Assembly (NCBI RefSeq): GCF_019448235.1
Contig: NZ_CP080409.1
Location: forward strand, 1,240,001-1,304,000
DNA: 64,000 nt
Direction of reading: 5' to 3'
Source of the DNA: Nocardioides panacisoli
GTDB taxonomy: Bacteria; Actinomycetota; Actinomycetes; Propionibacteriales; Nocardioidaceae
Each line of letters starts with the position of its first letter. The stretch's first letter is position 1. Both the position numbers and the translations under genes were made by a program. This document shows, piece after piece, positions 50,198 to 60,769 of the stretch. Under the pieces are notes generated by a model. It did not search any database. It saw only the letters and a list, made by a program, of their open reading frames with translations, and was not told the DNA's origin.

Positions 50198-51754
50198 TCA
50201 CCCGGGTTTGCGACCGGCGCGTGCCAGCCACCAGTCGAGCACGGCCGGGTCGGTGACGGCGTACGCCGCGCACATCAGGCTCGCCACGCGGGATAGTCCC
50301 TGACGAAGAGCACGCGAACTCGCCGGTTCGGGGTGCTTTTCGTCAGGGACTACCCCCTCGCGGCTCTCGCGAAGCACGGCGGCGGCCTCGTCCCAGGGCG
50401 CCCGGTCGACCGGCAGTGGGAGCGCGGCGAGCTGCCGGGCGCTCACCTTCACCGAGCCGGGCGTCAGCCCGGTGCCGAGGTAGCGGCCCGCCGCGTGGGC
50501 CACCACCGGGGGCGCCAGGGTCACCGCCAGCAGGCGCCAGAGGTCGTCGGGGTCGTCCGGGTCGTGCGGTACGACGCTGAGCACGGGCACCGAGGGCAGC
50601 CAGTCGCCCCGGGCGTCGACGGCGGCCTCGATGACTCGCCCCTGCCCCGCGACGAGGACCTTGGGGACGAGGCGGCCGCTCGCCCAGCCGGCGAGCTCGC
50701 TGTGGGCGAGATCGGTGCGGTCGACCGACGGCGCGGCGAAGCGCTGCTTGGCGAACCGGGTCGGCGTCTCACCCCACCGGCACTGCCCCGGTTCGAGCAG
50801 CCCGCTGGTGACGAGCGGCACCCGGTGCACGGCGGGCACCTGCTCGGCCTCCCGCACGAGGGGCACCAGCCCGTAGTACTGGTCGCGGAAGTCGGCCGTG
50901 CAGGTCGCCAGGTCGCCCACCACGCCGCCGTCGGCACGGCCGGGCGCGACCGACGGGACGCCGAAGGCTGGCGCCGCGAGGGCGCCCCACTCCCCCGACG
51001 GCTCGTCGGGCATCGCGACCGTGCCGCTGTCGCGGAAGTCCGCACCGTGCCAGGTGGCGACGTCCGCGCTCGCTGCGCCGCGGCGTACGACGGGCACGCA
51101 GGTGCGCACGGCCGTCCCGCCGAAGACCGGGGCGGCGCTGCTCCAGAACGCGACCACCCCGCCGACCGCGAGCACCGCGTCCCGCACCGGCGCAGCATCC
51201 CGCGCCCCGAGGACCGACAGGGGCTGGACCAGCGCCACGGTGCCGCCCTCGCGGACCAGGGACAGCGCGTGGTGCAGGAACACCGCCGAGGTGTCGGTGT
51301 AGGCGCCGACACCCGCGCTGCGACCGGCCGTGCGGCGACGGAGCTGCCCCAGGAACGGCGGGTTGCCGACGACGGCGTCGAAGCGGCCCGGCGACCAGCT
51401 GGACAGGCCGTCGGCGACGCGGACCTGGCGTGCCGCCTCGGCCGCGGAGAGCGTGGGGTCCTCCGCCCGCAACCGCAGCCGCGCGATCCGGACCGCCTCC
51501 GCGTCGGTGTCGGAGCCGTACGCCGCCCGCACACCCAGCCGTCGCGCCACGGCGACCAGGAAGTGGCCGGTGCCGCAGGCGGGGTCCAGCACGGTGCGGG
51601 TGTCCGCCTCCAGCGCGCGGTCCAGCACCCAGGCGACGAGCTCCGGCGGGGTGTAGAAGGCGCCGCGCCGGCGGCGTCCCTCGGGGTCCACGCGCGCCAT
51701 CCGGTCCTCGTGGGCGACGGCGAGCGCCTCGGTCCGCCGTCGCTCCTCACCCAT
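50198..51754 (-). CDS. N6-adenine DNA methyltransferase (orphan)
   Basis: The 518-residue class I DNA methylase has VLDPACGTGHFLVAVARRLG (SAM motif I, about residues 56-75) and FDAVVGNPPFLGQLRR (catalytic NPPF motif IV, about residues 126-141). A long target-recognition region follows (PLVTSGLLEPGQCRWGETPTRFAKQRF, then the HDPDDPDDLWRLLAVTLAPP and GTGLTPGSVKVSARQLAALPLP segments typical of Eco57I-like enzymes). No restriction gene is adjacent. A 59-bp palindrome is embedded near the 3' end of the gene and is translated in frame. Its start is divergent from pncB. Confidence 0.87.
   Translation of the reverse strand: MGEERRRTEALAVAHEDRMARVDPEGRRRRGAFYTPPELVAWVLDRALEADTRTVLDPACGTGHFLVAVARRLGVRAAYGSDTDAEAVRIARLRLRAEDPTLSAAEAARQVRVADGLSSWSPGRFDAVVGNPPFLGQLRRRTAGRSAGVGAYTDTSAVFLHHALSLVREGGTVALVQPLSVLGARDAAPVRDAVLAVGGVVAFWSSAAPVFGGTAVRTCVPVVRRGAASADVATWHGADFRDSGTVAMPDEPSGEWGALAAPAFGVPSVAPGRADGGVVGDLATCTADFRDQYYGLVPLVREAEQVPAVHRVPLVTSGLLEPGQCRWGETPTRFAKQRFAAPSVDRTDLAHSELAGWASGRLVPKVLVAGQGRVIEAAVDARGDWLPSVPVLSVVPHDPDDPDDLWRLLAVTLAPPVVAHAAGRYLGTGLTPGSVKVSARQLAALPLPVDRAPWDEAAAVLRESREGVVPDEKHPEPASSRALRQGLSRVASLMCAAYAVTDPAVLDWWLARAGRKPG
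50294..50352. repeat. 59-bp near-perfect palindrome inside the methylase gene
   Basis: TAGTCCCTGACGAA at the left pairs with TTCGTCAGGGACTA at the right over 14 bp. Further inside, AGCAC pairs with GTGCT and CGAAC with GTTCG around a short loop. In frame it encodes a 20-residue, charged and probably disordered stretch (VVPDEKHPEPASSRALRQGL) between conserved parts of the protein. It has the look of a mobile palindromic element inserted into a gene without breaking it. Confidence 0.8.
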
Positions 51755-51787
51755 GGCGGCAGCCTAGGTCGTGCCAATGCCCGGCGT

Positions 51788-51810
51788 GTTATAGTCACAG
51801 TGACTACAAC
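51788..51810 (+). promoter_or_regulatory. NrtR operator upstream of pncB
   Basis: A 23-bp inverted repeat centred on TATAGTCACAGTGACTACA, with one mismatched pair, lies 12 bases before the pncB start. TATAGTCA-type palindromes are the known binding sites of NrtR repressors, and a nrtR gene is the third gene of the operon. The site also overlaps a likely -10 hexamer (TATAGT), so binding would block transcription. Confidence 0.85.
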
Positions 51811-51822
51811 GCCGGAGGGGCG

Positions 51823-53106
51823 ATGACGAGCGGACTGTTCACCGACCACTACGAGCTGACCATGCTCGACTCCTGGGTCCAGTCCGGAGCGGCGGCCCGG
51901 CCCGCCGTCTTCGAGGCCTTCGCCCGGTCCCTGCCCGTCGGGCGGCGCTACGGCGTGCTCGGCGGCCTCGGCCGCCTGCTCCCCCAGCTCGCCGACTTCC
52001 GGTTCGACCCCGCCGAGGTCGCCTGGCTGCGCGAGAGCGGCGTGATCGGCTCCCGCACCGCCACCTACCTCGCGGACTTCCGCTTCGGTGGTGACATCGA
52101 GGGCTACCGCGAGGGCGAGCTCTACTTCCCCGGCAGCCCCGTCCTGACCGTGACCGGGACGCTCGGCGAGTGCGCGGTCCTGGAGACGCTGGTCCTCAGC
52201 GTGCTCAACCACGACAGCGCGATCGCCAGCGCCGCCGCACGCATGGTCAGCGCCGCGGGCGACCGGCCGCTGCTGGAGATGGGCTCCCGCCGCACCCACG
52301 AGAAGGCGGCCGTCGCGGCCGCCCGGACGGCGTACCTCACCGGCTTCGCCGGCACCAGCAACCTCGCGGCGGGACGGCGCCACGGCGTGCCCACCATCGG
52401 CACCGCCGCGCACTCCTTCATCCTGTCCCACCCGACCGAGGCGGAGGCGTTCCGCCGCCAGGTCGCCTCACTCGGGGCGGGCACCACGCTCCTGGTCGAC
52501 ACCTACGACATCGCCGACGGCATCCGCACCGCCGTCGAGGTCGCCGGCACCGCGCTCGGTGGCGTCCGCATCGATTCCGGCGACCTCGCCGAGGAGGCCG
52601 GCAAGGCCAGGGCGCTGCTCGACGAGCTCGGCGCGACGCAGACCCGCATCATCGTCACCAGCGACCTGGACGAGCACGCGATCGACGCGCTCGCCGACTC
52701 CCCCGTCGACGGGTACGGCGTCGGCACCCACCTGGTCACCGGGTCCGGCCACCCGGCCGCAGGCATGGTCTACAAGCTGGTCGCCATCGGCGACGACGCC
52801 GACCACCTCCACCCGGTCGCGAAGTCCTCGGCCGAGAAGGTCTCGGTGGGCGGCCGCAAGCAGGCGTGGCGCCGGTACGACGCCGACGGTGTCCTCGCCG
52901 CCGAGCGCTTCGACCGCAGCGGCACCGGGGTGCCCGACGGCGCCGCGCCGGTGCAGGTGCGGCTCGTGCGGCGCGGCGAGGTCGTGCACGCGCCGACGCC
53001 GGACGAGGTCCGCGAGTTCACGCGCAGCGCCCTCGCGACGCTGCCACCCGACGCCCGCTCCGTGGCCCACGGGGCGCCGTACCTGATCGCCGAGGAGGAG
53101 CGATGA
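51823..53106 (+). CDS. pncB: Nicotinate phosphoribosyltransferase
   Basis: The 427-residue enzyme makes nicotinate mononucleotide from nicotinate and PRPP in the Preiss-Handler pathway of NAD salvage. Motifs are [67 protein letters not shown], the active-site [14 protein letters not shown] (His) and [11 protein letters not shown], with phosphate-binding [13 protein letters not shown]. The ATG at 51823 follows GGAGGGG. It is first in the pncB-pncA-nrtR operon behind the NrtR operator. Confidence 0.95.
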   Translation: MTSGLFTDHYELTMLDSWVQSGAAARPAVFEAFARSLPVGRRYGVLGGLGRLLPQLADFRFDPAEVAWLRESGVIGSRTATYLADFRFGGDIEGYREGELYFPGSPVLTVTGTLGECAVLETLVLSVLNHDSAIASAAARMVSAAGDRPLLEMGSRRTHEKAAVAAARTAYLTGFAGTSNLAAGRRHGVPTIGTAAHSFILSHPTEAEAFRRQVASLGAGTTLLVDTYDIADGIRTAVEVAGTALGGVRIDSGDLAEEAGKARALLDELGATQTRIIVTSDLDEHAIDALADSPVDGYGVGTHLVTGSGHPAAGMVYKLVAIGDDADHLHPVAKSSAEKVSVGGRKQAWRRYDADGVLAAERFDRSGTGVPDGAAPVQVRLVRRGEVVHAPTPDEVREFTRSALATLPPDARSVAHGAPYLIAEEER

Positions 53107-53684
53107 GCCGAGCAATCCTGATCGTGGACGTGCAGAACGACTTCGTCGAGGGCGGCGCCCTCGGCGTCACCGGCGGCACCGAGGTCGCCCGCGGGATCTC
53201 CCACCACGTCGCCGCGCACGCGACCGAGTACGCCGTGGTCGCCGCCTCGCGCGACTGGCACGCGGCCGACAGCGACAACGGCGGCCACTTCCACGCCCCC
53301 GGCGAGGAACCGGACTTCAACCGGACCTGGCCGGTCCACTGCGTGTCCGGGGATCACGGGTCGGAGTACGCACCCGACTTCGACACCGGCCACGTCACCC
53401 ACCACGTCCGCAAGGGCATGGGTGTGCCCGCCTACTCCGCCTTCGAGGGCGTCACCGAGCAGGGCGAGGCGCTCGCCACGGTGCTGCGCGAGGCGGGCGT
53501 CACCGAGGTGGACGTCGTCGGGATCGCCACCGACTACTGCGTGCGCGCCAGCGTGCTCGACGCCTGCCGCGAGGGGTTCGACGTACGTCTCCTCTTCGGC
53601 CTCCACGCAGGCGTGGCCGAGGGGACGAGTGCCGCGGCGCTGGAGGAGATGACCGCCGCCGGCGCGCGGGTCAGCGCTCCGTGA
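53103..53684 (+). CDS. pncA: Nicotinamidase
   Basis: The 193-residue enzyme hydrolyses nicotinamide to nicotinate, the substrate of the upstream enzyme. The catalytic triad is visible: Asp9 in [10 protein letters not shown], Lys104 in [15 protein letters not shown], and Cys146 in [11 protein letters not shown]. The metal-binding [15 protein letters not shown] segment is also present. Its ATG overlaps the pncB stop (ATGA) and its stop overlaps the nrtR GTG, so the three proteins are made from one message. Confidence 0.95.
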   Translation: MSRAILIVDVQNDFVEGGALGVTGGTEVARGISHHVAAHATEYAVVAASRDWHAADSDNGGHFHAPGEEPDFNRTWPVHCVSGDHGSEYAPDFDTGHVTHHVRKGMGVPAYSAFEGVTEQGEALATVLREAGVTEVDVVGIATDYCVRASVLDACREGFDVRLLFGLHAGVAEGTSAAALEEMTAAGARVSAP

Positions 53685-54397
53685 GCGACCACCCGCCGTT
53701 CGCGGTGGCGGTCGACCTGGCCGTCTTCACGATCCGCGAGGGTGCGCTGTCGGTGCTCCTGGTCGAGCGCGGCGGGGCGCCGTACGCCGGCGCCTGGGCG
53801 CTGCCCGGAGGGTTCGTCGAGCCGCGGGAGGATGCCGAGCAGGCGGCGTGGCGCGAGCTGCACGAGGAGACCGGAGTGGAGCTCTTCGCCGGGCACCTGG
53901 AGCAGCTGCGCACCTACTCCGATCCCGACCGTGACCCGCGCATGCGGGTGGTGTCGATCGCCCACGTCGCGCTCGCGCCCGACCTCCCCGAGCCGCAGGC
54001 GGGCACGGACGCCGCCGACGCCCGCTGGTGGGTCGTGGACGACCTGCTCGAGGGCGAGGACGCCCCGGACCTCGCCTTCGACCACCGGCAGATCCTGCTG
54101 GATGCGCGGGAGCGGGTGCGGGCGAAGCTGGAGTACACCACGCTGGCCTGCGAGTTCGTCGCCGAACCGTTCACCCTGCCCGAGCTGCGACGGGTGTACG
54201 CCGCGGTCTGGGGCACCGCGCCGGACCTGGGCAATTTCCGGCGCAAGGTGCTCGGCACTGACGGCTTCGTCGTCCCCACCGCCGACCAGGGGGCACCGGG
54301 CGAGTCCGGTGGCCGGCGGGCAGCGCTCTACCGCCGCGGTCCGGCACGATCCGTCTTCCCGCCGATGGCGCGCCACACGGTCCGCTCCGAGGGGTGA
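53681..54397 (+). CDS. nrtR: NrtR-type Nudix transcriptional regulator
   Basis: The 238-residue protein has a Nudix domain ([29 protein letters not shown], about residues 45-73) and a C-terminal winged helix ([43 protein letters not shown]). NrtR proteins bind ADP-ribose or related NAD products through the Nudix domain and repress NAD synthesis genes. In this copy the Nudix box retains REL-EET, so hydrolytic activity cannot be excluded. An operator-like palindrome before pncB indicates autoregulation. The start is a GTG overlapping pncA. Its stop overlaps the GTG of lhr. Confidence 0.9.
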   Translation: MSDHPPFAVAVDLAVFTIREGALSVLLVERGGAPYAGAWALPGGFVEPREDAEQAAWRELHEETGVELFAGHLEQLRTYSDPDRDPRMRVVSIAHVALAPDLPEPQAGTDAADARWWVVDDLLEGEDAPDLAFDHRQILLDARERVRAKLEYTTLACEFVAEPFTLPELRRVYAAVWGTAPDLGNFRRKVLGTDGFVVPTADQGAPGESGGRRAALYRRGPARSVFPPMARHTVRSEG

Positions 54398-57300
54398 GCC
54401 GACCCCGTGGTGCCGCCGTCGGTGGCGCTGTCGGTGCCGTGGGTGAGACTGGGGAGGTGACCGACGCCCTCGCCTCCTTCAGCGATGCGACGCGGTCGTG
54501 GTTCACCGCCGCCTTCCCGGAGCCGACGCCGGCCCAGGAGGGCGCGTGGGACGCGATCGCGCGGGGCCGTCACACCCTCGTGGTGGCGCCCACGGGCTCG
54601 GGCAAGACGCTGAGCGCGTTCCTCTCCGCGATCGACCGCCTGTTGAGCAGCGAGCCGCCGGCCGAGCGCTCCCAACGCACGCGCGTGCTCTACGTCTCCC
54701 CGCTCAAGGCGCTGGCCGTCGACGTCGAGCGCAACCTCCGCGCCCCCCTGACCGGCATCCGGCAGACCGCCGAGCGGCTCGGGGGTGGGACCGACCTGCC
54801 GGACGTGACCGTCGGCATCCGCTCCGGCGACACCAGTGCGGCCGAGCGGCGCCGCCTCGGCAGCCGGCCACCCGACGTACTCATCACCACGCCCGAGTCG
54901 CTGTTCCTGATGCTGACCAGCCGGGTCCGCGAGACGCTGCGCAACGTCGACACCGTCATCGTCGACGAGGTGCACGCCGTGGCGGGCACCAAGCGCGGCG
55001 CCCACCTGGGCCTCAGCCTCGCCCGGCTGGACGCGCTGCTCCCCCGGCCGGCGCAGCGCATCGGCCTCTCGGCCACGGTGCGGCCGACCGAGGAGGTCGC
55101 CCGCTTCCTCGGCGGCACCGACCCGGTCGACATCGTCGCGCCACCGGCCGCCAAGGAGTGGGACCTCGAGGTGGTCGTGCCGGTCGAGGACATGACCGAC
55201 CTGGGGGCGTCCGCCTCGGAGGCGGCCGACGTGGGCGACGCCGAGGCCGGCCGCCGACGGTCCTCGATCTGGCCCCACGTGGAGGAACGGGTGGCCGAGC
55301 TGATCGAGCAGCACCGCTCGACCATCGTGTTCGCCAACGCCCGCCGCACCGCCGAACGCCTCACCGCACGACTCAACGAGATCGCGACCGGCGAGTCCGC
55401 CGACGACCTGGAGCCGCCGGCCCAGGTGATCGCCCAGTCCGGCACCTCGGCCGGGAGCGAGGGCGTCCTCGCCCGCGCCCACCACGGCTCGGTCTCGGCC
55501 GAGCAGCGCGCGCGGATCGAGGACGACCTCAAGGGCGGCCGGCTGCCGGCCGTCGTCGCCACCAGCAGCCTCGAGCTCGGCATCGACATGGGCGCGGTCG
55601 ACCAGGTGCTGCAGATCTCCTCCCCGCCGAGCGTCGCGAGCGCCCTGCAGCGCGTCGGCCGGGCGGGCCACCAGGTCGGCGAGACCTCGCGAGGCGTCTT
55701 CTTCCCCCAGCACCGCGGCGACCTCGCCTCGGCGGCGGTCAGCGTCGCCCGGATGCGCACCGGGGAGATCGAGGCGCTGCGCATCCCCGCCAACCCCCTG
55801 GACGTGCTCGCCCAGCAGGTCGTGGCCGCCACCGCGGTCGACGACTGGCACGTCGACGAGCTCTTCGAGGTGGTGCGTCGCACCGCCTCCTACTCCGGAC
55901 TGCCGCGGTCGGCGTACGAGTCGGTGCTCGACCTGCTCGCGGGCCGCTACCCCAGCGACGAGTTCGCCGAGCTGCGTCCACGCATCACCTGGGACCGGGT
56001 CACCGGCACGCTCAGCGGACGGCCCGGGGCGCAGCGGCTGGCCGTCACCAGCGGCGGCACCATCCCCGACCGCGGGCTGTACGGCGTCTTCCTCGCCGGC
56101 GAGGGCACCGGTCGACGGGTCGGGGAGCTCGACGAGGAGATGGTCTACGAGAGCCGTGTCGGCGACGTCTTCGCCCTGGGCGCGACCAGCTGGCGCATCG
56201 AGGACATCACCCACGACCGGGTCGTCGTGACGCCGGCGCCGGGCGTGCCGGGGCGGCTGCCGTTCTGGAAGGGCGACACGCTGGGTCGGTCCGCCGAGCT
56301 CGGCGAGGCGATCGGCGCCTTCACCCGCGAGTTGTCGCAGCTGCCCGACGACCGTGCCCGCGACCGGGCCCGCGCCGACGGACTGGACGCCTGGGCGGCG
56401 GACAACCTGGTGGCCTACGTGCGTGAGCAGGCCGAGGCGACCACGATCGTGCCGCACGACCAGACGCTGTTGGTCGAGCGCTGCCGCGACGAGCTGGGCG
56501 ACTGGCGACTCGTGCTGCACAGTCCCTACGGCACGGCCGTGCACGCGCCCTGGGCGTTGGCGATCAACGTGCGGCTGCGCGAGCGCTACGGCATCGAGGC
56601 GCAGGCGACGGCCGCCGACGACGGCATCGTGATCCGGGTGCCCGACACCGACGCCGAGCCGCCGGAGGCCGATCTCGTGGTCTTCACCCCCGACGAGATC
56701 GAGGACCTCGTCACCACCGAGGTCGGCAACTCCGCGCTCTTCGCCGCACGGTTCCGGGAGAGCGCTGCGCGGGCGCTGCTGCTCCCCCGCCGGGACCCGG
56801 GGCGGCGGTCCCCGTTGTGGCAGCAGCGGCAGCGCGCCGCCCAGCTGCTCGAGGTCGCCTCCCGCTACCCGTCCTTCCCGATGCTGCTGGAGACGGTCCG
56901 CGAGTGTCTCAACGACGTCTACGACCTCCCGGCCCTGGTGCAGCTGCTCACCCGCGTGCAGCGTCGCGAGGTCACCGTCACCGACGTCACCACCCAGCAG
57001 GCCTCGCCGTTCGCCCAGACCCTGCTGTTCGGCTACGTCGCCCAGTTCGTCTACGAGGGTGACTCGCCGCTGGCGGAGCGCCGGGCGGCGGCGCTGACGC
57101 TCGACCAGGGACTGCTCGCCGAGCTGCTCGGCCGCGCCGAGCTGCGCGAGCTGCTCGATGCCGACGTGCTCGCCGAGGTGGCCGCGGAGCTGCAGCGCAC
57201 CGCCACCGACCGACGCGCCCGTGATGCCGAGGGCGTCGCCGACCTGCTGCGCCTGCTCGGTCCACTGACCCAGGAGGAGGTCACCGACCGCACCGTCGAC

Positions 57301-58995
57301 GGCGCCGACGTCACCGGATGGGTGACCGGGCTGGCCCGCGACGGGCGGATCGTGCAGGTGCGGCTGCCGGGCGGGCCGGCCTGGGCCAGCATCGAGGACG
57401 TCGCCCGCCTCCGCGACGGGTTGGGCGTCCCGGTCCCGCCGGGGGTCCCGGCCGCCTTCACCGAGCCCGTCGACGACCCGCTCGGTGACCTGATCGGGCG
57501 CTACGCCCGAACCCACGGGCCCTTCACGCCCGCCGATGTCGCCATCCGCCTGGGACTCGGCGTGGCCGTGGTGCGCCACACCCTCGACCGACTGGTGGCC
57601 CAGGGACGGGTCGTGGTCGGCGAGTTCCGGCCGTCCGGCGCGGGCGAGGAGTGGTGCGACGCCGAGGTCCTGCGCCGGATCCGTCGGCGCTCGCTGGCGC
57701 GGTTGCGACAGCAGGTCGAGCCGGTGCCACCGGCAGCGCTGGCCCGCTTCACGCAGGCCTGGCAACAGGTCGCCACGACCACGACGAACGCCCGCCCCGG
57801 CCGGGGGCTCCGCGGCGTCGACGGTGTCGTGCGCGCCGTCGAGCAGCTGGCGGGGGCGCCGGTCCCGGCGAGCGCGTTGGAGGCCTTGGTGCTGCCGGCG
57901 CGGGTGCGGGACTACGAGCCGGGCATGCTCGACGAGCTCACCACCTCCGGCGAGGTGCTCTGGGCCGGCCACGGCGCGCTCGCCGGTGGCGACGGCTGGG
58001 TGTCGCTCCACCTCGCCGACCAAGCGGACCTGACGCTGCCCGAGCCCGAGGATGCCGCGGGGGCGTTGCAGGAGCGGCTGCTGACCGCCTTCACCCCCGG
58101 CGCGGCCTGGTTCTTCCGGCAGCTGGCCGACCAGGTGATGGCGGACCTCGAGACCCGACCGACCGATGCCGAGGTGGCCGCCGCGCTGTGGGACCTGGTG
58201 TGGTCCGGCCACGCGACCAACGACTCGCTCGCGCCGCTGCGGGCGCGCGTCCGCGGTGGGCGGCCGACCCACCGGAGGCGGCGTGCCCCGGCACGCCCCG
58301 GGCGCGTGGCACGCTCCGGGCCGCCGGACACCCCCGGGCGCTGGTCGCTGCTGCCGGCGGTCGACGACGACCCCACCCGACGTGGCCACGCCAGCGCCGA
58401 ACGGCTGCTCGACCGGCACGGCGTGGTCACCCGCGGCGCCGTGACCTCGGAGAACCTGCCGGGCGGCTTCGCGGCGGCGTACCGCGTCCTGTCGGTGTTC
58501 GAGGAGCAGGGACGGTGTCGTCGGGGGTACTTCGTTGAGGGGCTCGGAGCCGCCCAGTTCGGCACCAACGGCGCCGTCGACCGGTTGCGCACCTTCACCG
58601 ACCTGCCCGACCACCACGAGCCCGAAGCCGTCGCCCTGGCTGCGACCGACCCGGCGAACCCCTACGGCGCCGCACTGGCCTGGCCGTCACCGCGCGACGG
58701 GGGGCACCGGCCGGGCCGCAAGGCGGGAGGTCTGGTGGTGCTGGTCGACGGCGAGCTGGTGCTCTACGTCGAGCGGGGCGGACGCACGCTCCTCACCTGG
58801 AGCGAGGAGGCGGCACAGCTCGGCCCCGCGGCCGCGGCGCTCGCGGACGCCGTACGCCGCGGCAGCGCGGGTCATCTCACTGTCGAGCGCGCCGACGGCG
58901 AGGCGCTGCTGGGCGCCGGGGAGACACCACTGCGCGCCGCCCTGGAGGCGGCGGGCTTCGTCGCGACGCCGCAGGGACTGCGGATCCGTGCCTGA
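54394..58995 (+). CDS. lhr: ATP-dependent helicase Lhr
   Basis: The 1,533-residue superfamily 2 DNA/RNA helicase unwinds DNA and RNA-DNA hybrids from 3' to 5'. The N-terminal core has [16 protein letters not shown] (Walker A, about residue 64), [25 protein letters not shown] (DEVH box, about residue 190) and [16 protein letters not shown]. RecA domain 2 has [38 protein letters not shown]. The long C-terminal region (about 860 residues of winged-helix and barrel domains) is typical of the actinobacterial protein. The GTG at 54394 overlaps nrtR; a GTG at 54457 is a possible alternative start. Confidence 0.95.
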   Translation: MSRPRGAAVGGAVGAVGETGEVTDALASFSDATRSWFTAAFPEPTPAQEGAWDAIARGRHTLVVAPTGSGKTLSAFLSAIDRLLSSEPPAERSQRTRVLYVSPLKALAVDVERNLRAPLTGIRQTAERLGGGTDLPDVTVGIRSGDTSAAERRRLGSRPPDVLITTPESLFLMLTSRVRETLRNVDTVIVDEVHAVAGTKRGAHLGLSLARLDALLPRPAQRIGLSATVRPTEEVARFLGGTDPVDIVAPPAAKEWDLEVVVPVEDMTDLGASASEAADVGDAEAGRRRSSIWPHVEERVAELIEQHRSTIVFANARRTAERLTARLNEIATGESADDLEPPAQVIAQSGTSAGSEGVLARAHHGSVSAEQRARIEDDLKGGRLPAVVATSSLELGIDMGAVDQVLQISSPPSVASALQRVGRAGHQVGETSRGVFFPQHRGDLASAAVSVARMRTGEIEALRIPANPLDVLAQQVVAATAVDDWHVDELFEVVRRTASYSGLPRSAYESVLDLLAGRYPSDEFAELRPRITWDRVTGTLSGRPGAQRLAVTSGGTIPDRGLYGVFLAGEGTGRRVGELDEEMVYESRVGDVFALGATSWRIEDITHDRVVVTPAPGVPGRLPFWKGDTLGRSAELGEAIGAFTRELSQLPDDRARDRARADGLDAWAADNLVAYVREQAEATTIVPHDQTLLVERCRDELGDWRLVLHSPYGTAVHAPWALAINVRLRERYGIEAQATAADDGIVIRVPDTDAEPPEADLVVFTPDEIEDLVTTEVGNSALFAARFRESAARALLLPRRDPGRRSPLWQQRQRAAQLLEVASRYPSFPMLLETVRECLNDVYDLPALVQLLTRVQRREVTVTDVTTQQASPFAQTLLFGYVAQFVYEGDSPLAERRAAALTLDQGLLAELLGRAELRELLDADVLAEVAAELQRTATDRRARDAEGVADLLRLLGPLTQEEVTDRTVDGADVTGWVTGLARDGRIVQVRLPGGPAWASIEDVARLRDGLGVPVPPGVPAAFTEPVDDPLGDLIGRYARTHGPFTPADVAIRLGLGVAVVRHTLDRLVAQGRVVVGEFRPSGAGEEWCDAEVLRRIRRRSLARLRQQVEPVPPAALARFTQAWQQVATTTTNARPGRGLRGVDGVVRAVEQLAGAPVPASALEALVLPARVRDYEPGMLDELTTSGEVLWAGHGALAGGDGWVSLHLADQADLTLPEPEDAAGALQERLLTAFTPGAAWFFRQLADQVMADLETRPTDAEVAAALWDLVWSGHATNDSLAPLRARVRGGRPTHRRRRAPARPGRVARSGPPDTPGRWSLLPAVDDDPTRRGHASAERLLDRHGVVTRGAVTSENLPGGFAAAYRVLSVFEEQGRCRRGYFVEGLGAAQFGTNGAVDRLRTFTDLPDHHEPEAVALAATDPANPYGAALAWPSPRDGGHRPGRKAGGLVVLVDGELVLYVERGGRTLLTWSEEAAQLGPAAAALADAVRRGSAGHLTVERADGEALLGAGETPLRAALEAAGFVATPQGLRIRA

Positions 58996-59764
58996 GGGCG
59001 ACGCCGTACGCCGCACCGCGCTCCGGCTGGACCGCGCACTGGCCGGCCGTGAGGTGACCCGCAGCGACTTCCGGGTGCCGCAGCTCGCCACCAGCGACCT
59101 CCGCGGCCGCGTGGTGCACGGCACCGCCACGCACGGCAAGCACCTCTTCACCCGCATCGGCGAGCTGACGCTGCACACGCACCTGAAGATGGAGGGCACC
59201 TGGCGCAGCTACCGGCCGGGGGCGCGATGGGACCGTCCGGGACACCTCGCCCGGGTCGTCCTCACCACCGAGCACGGTAGCGCCGTCGGCTTCGCGCTCG
59301 GCCTGGTGGAGCTGTTCCCGACCACGGAGGAGGCGACGGTGACCGACCGCCTCGGGCCGGACCTCCTGGGGGCCGAGTGGGACGCGGCAGCGGCCGGCGC
59401 ACGCCTCGCGGAGGATCCCGACCGCGTGCTCGGCGAGGCGCTGCTGGACCAGACGGTGGTCGCGGGGATGGGCACGATCTGGGTCGCCGAGTCCTGCTTC
59501 GCCCACGGCGTCCACCCGCAGGGTCCCGTGTCACAGGTCGCCGACCCCGCGCGGTTCGTGGAGCGCGTCCGCCGGATGCTCCACGTCGCGGTGGAGCGCG
59601 GGCGGCCGATCACCACCGGCAACCAACGAGCACCGATGTGGGTCTACCGGCGACACCGCCAGCCGTGCCGCCGCTGCGGCACCACCGTCGAGGCCGGGCC
59701 GGTCGGACCGCCGGGACGGGAGCGCACGACGTACTGGTGTCCGGGCTGCCAACCGCGCACTTGA
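58988..59764 (+). CDS. nei: Endonuclease VIII-type DNA glycosylase
   Basis: This 258-residue Fpg/Nei-family enzyme removes oxidised bases and cuts at the abasic site. The start codon GTG is followed by [10 protein letters not shown], placing the N-terminal Pro2 nucleophile and Glu3 after Met removal. Other motifs are HGKHLFTRI with its Lys, the H2TH region VLGEALLDQTVVAGMGTIWVAESCF, and the zinc finger CRRCGTT to YWCPGCQ. It overlaps the end of lhr by eight bases. The lhr-nei pairing points to a joint role in DNA repair. Confidence 0.94.
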   Translation: MPEGDAVRRTALRLDRALAGREVTRSDFRVPQLATSDLRGRVVHGTATHGKHLFTRIGELTLHTHLKMEGTWRSYRPGARWDRPGHLARVVLTTEHGSAVGFALGLVELFPTTEEATVTDRLGPDLLGAEWDAAAAGARLAEDPDRVLGEALLDQTVVAGMGTIWVAESCFAHGVHPQGPVSQVADPARFVERVRRMLHVAVERGRPITTGNQRAPMWVYRRHRQPCRRCGTTVEAGPVGPPGRERTTYWCPGCQPRT

Positions 59765-59823
59765 TCTTCGTCACGTCGCCGGACCGTCGGGAACCGGGTC
59801 CCGGCGCAGTTCGTTGACCAGAT

Positions 59824-60693
59824 GTGCACCGCCACTTCAATGGACTCAAGACGGCCGGCCTCTTCGGCGCGATCTTCGCGCTGCTGCTGGCGGTCGGCGG
59901 CGTGATCGCCGCCGGCACCGGCAACAGCGCCTTCATCTGGATCTTCGCGCTGATCGGTGTCGGCACCACTGCCTACAGCTACTGGAACTCCGACAAGCTG
60001 GCGATCCGCGCCATGGGCGCGCAGCCGGTGACCGAGCAGCAGGCCCCGGCGATGTACCGCATCGTGCGGGAGCTCTCCGCCCGCGCCGACAAGCCGATGC
60101 CGCGGCTCTACGTGTCGCCCACTCAGGCGCCGAACGCCTTCGCGACCGGACGCAACCCGGAGAACGCCGCGGTGTGCTGCACGGTCGGCATCCTGGAGCT
60201 GCTCGACGAGCGTGAGCTGCGTGGCGTGCTCGGCCACGAGCTGATGCACGTCTACAACCGCGACATCCTGACCTCCTCGGTCGCCGCGGCGATCGCCGGC
60301 ATCATCAGCTCCATCGGCCAGTTCCTGGCCTTCTCCTCGCTCTTCGGCGGCAACGACGAGGACTCCCCCAACCCGCTGGCGATGATCGCCATGGCCCTGC
60401 TGGCACCGTTCGCGGCATCGGTGATCCAGTTCGCGATCTCCCGCACCCGCGAGTACGACGCCGACCAGGACGGCGCCGCTCTCACCGGCGACCCGCTGGC
60501 CCTGGCCTCGGCGCTGCGCAAGCTCGAGCAGGGCACCCGCGCGGCGCCGCTGCGCCCCACGCCACAGCTGCAGAACGCCAGCCACGCGATGATCGCGAAC
60601 CCCTTCCGGGCGCAGGACCTGAAGCAGATGTTCTCCACCCACCCGCCGATGGCCGAGCGCATCGCCCGTCTGGAGGCCATCACCCGCGCCTGA
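59824..60693 (+). CDS. htpX: Membrane zinc metalloprotease HtpX
   Basis: The 289-residue membrane protease degrades misfolded membrane proteins. Two N-terminal helices (GLFGAIFALLLAVGGVIAAG and SAFIWIFALIGVGTTAYSYW) are followed by the cytoplasmic catalytic motif LGHELMHVYNRDI (HExxH at about residues 138-142). The third zinc ligand Glu is in SRTREYDADQDGAAL, and another hydrophobic region lies between (NPLAMIAMALLAPFAASVIQFAI). The GTG at 59824 gives the family N-terminus (MHRHFNGLKT). It lies 59 bp after nei in the same direction. Confidence 0.95.
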   Translation: MHRHFNGLKTAGLFGAIFALLLAVGGVIAAGTGNSAFIWIFALIGVGTTAYSYWNSDKLAIRAMGAQPVTEQQAPAMYRIVRELSARADKPMPRLYVSPTQAPNAFATGRNPENAAVCCTVGILELLDERELRGVLGHELMHVYNRDILTSSVAAAIAGIISSIGQFLAFSSLFGGNDEDSPNPLAMIAMALLAPFAASVIQFAISRTREYDADQDGAALTGDPLALASALRKLEQGTRAAPLRPTPQLQNASHAMIANPFRAQDLKQMFSTHPPMAERIARLEAITRA

Positions 60694-60769
60694 GGATCCT
60701 TCCCACGCGGGGGTCCGGGACCGGTGTGGAGCCGGACTCGATGTCGGTGGTGCCTGCTTGAATTCATCC

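Noticed and set aside
54328..58617. A very long open frame of about 1,430 codons on the minus strand opposite lhr
   Set aside because: High GC leaves the opposite strand open. The plus strand encodes the complete Lhr helicase with all its motifs, and the minus-strand translation is low in complexity and matches no family.
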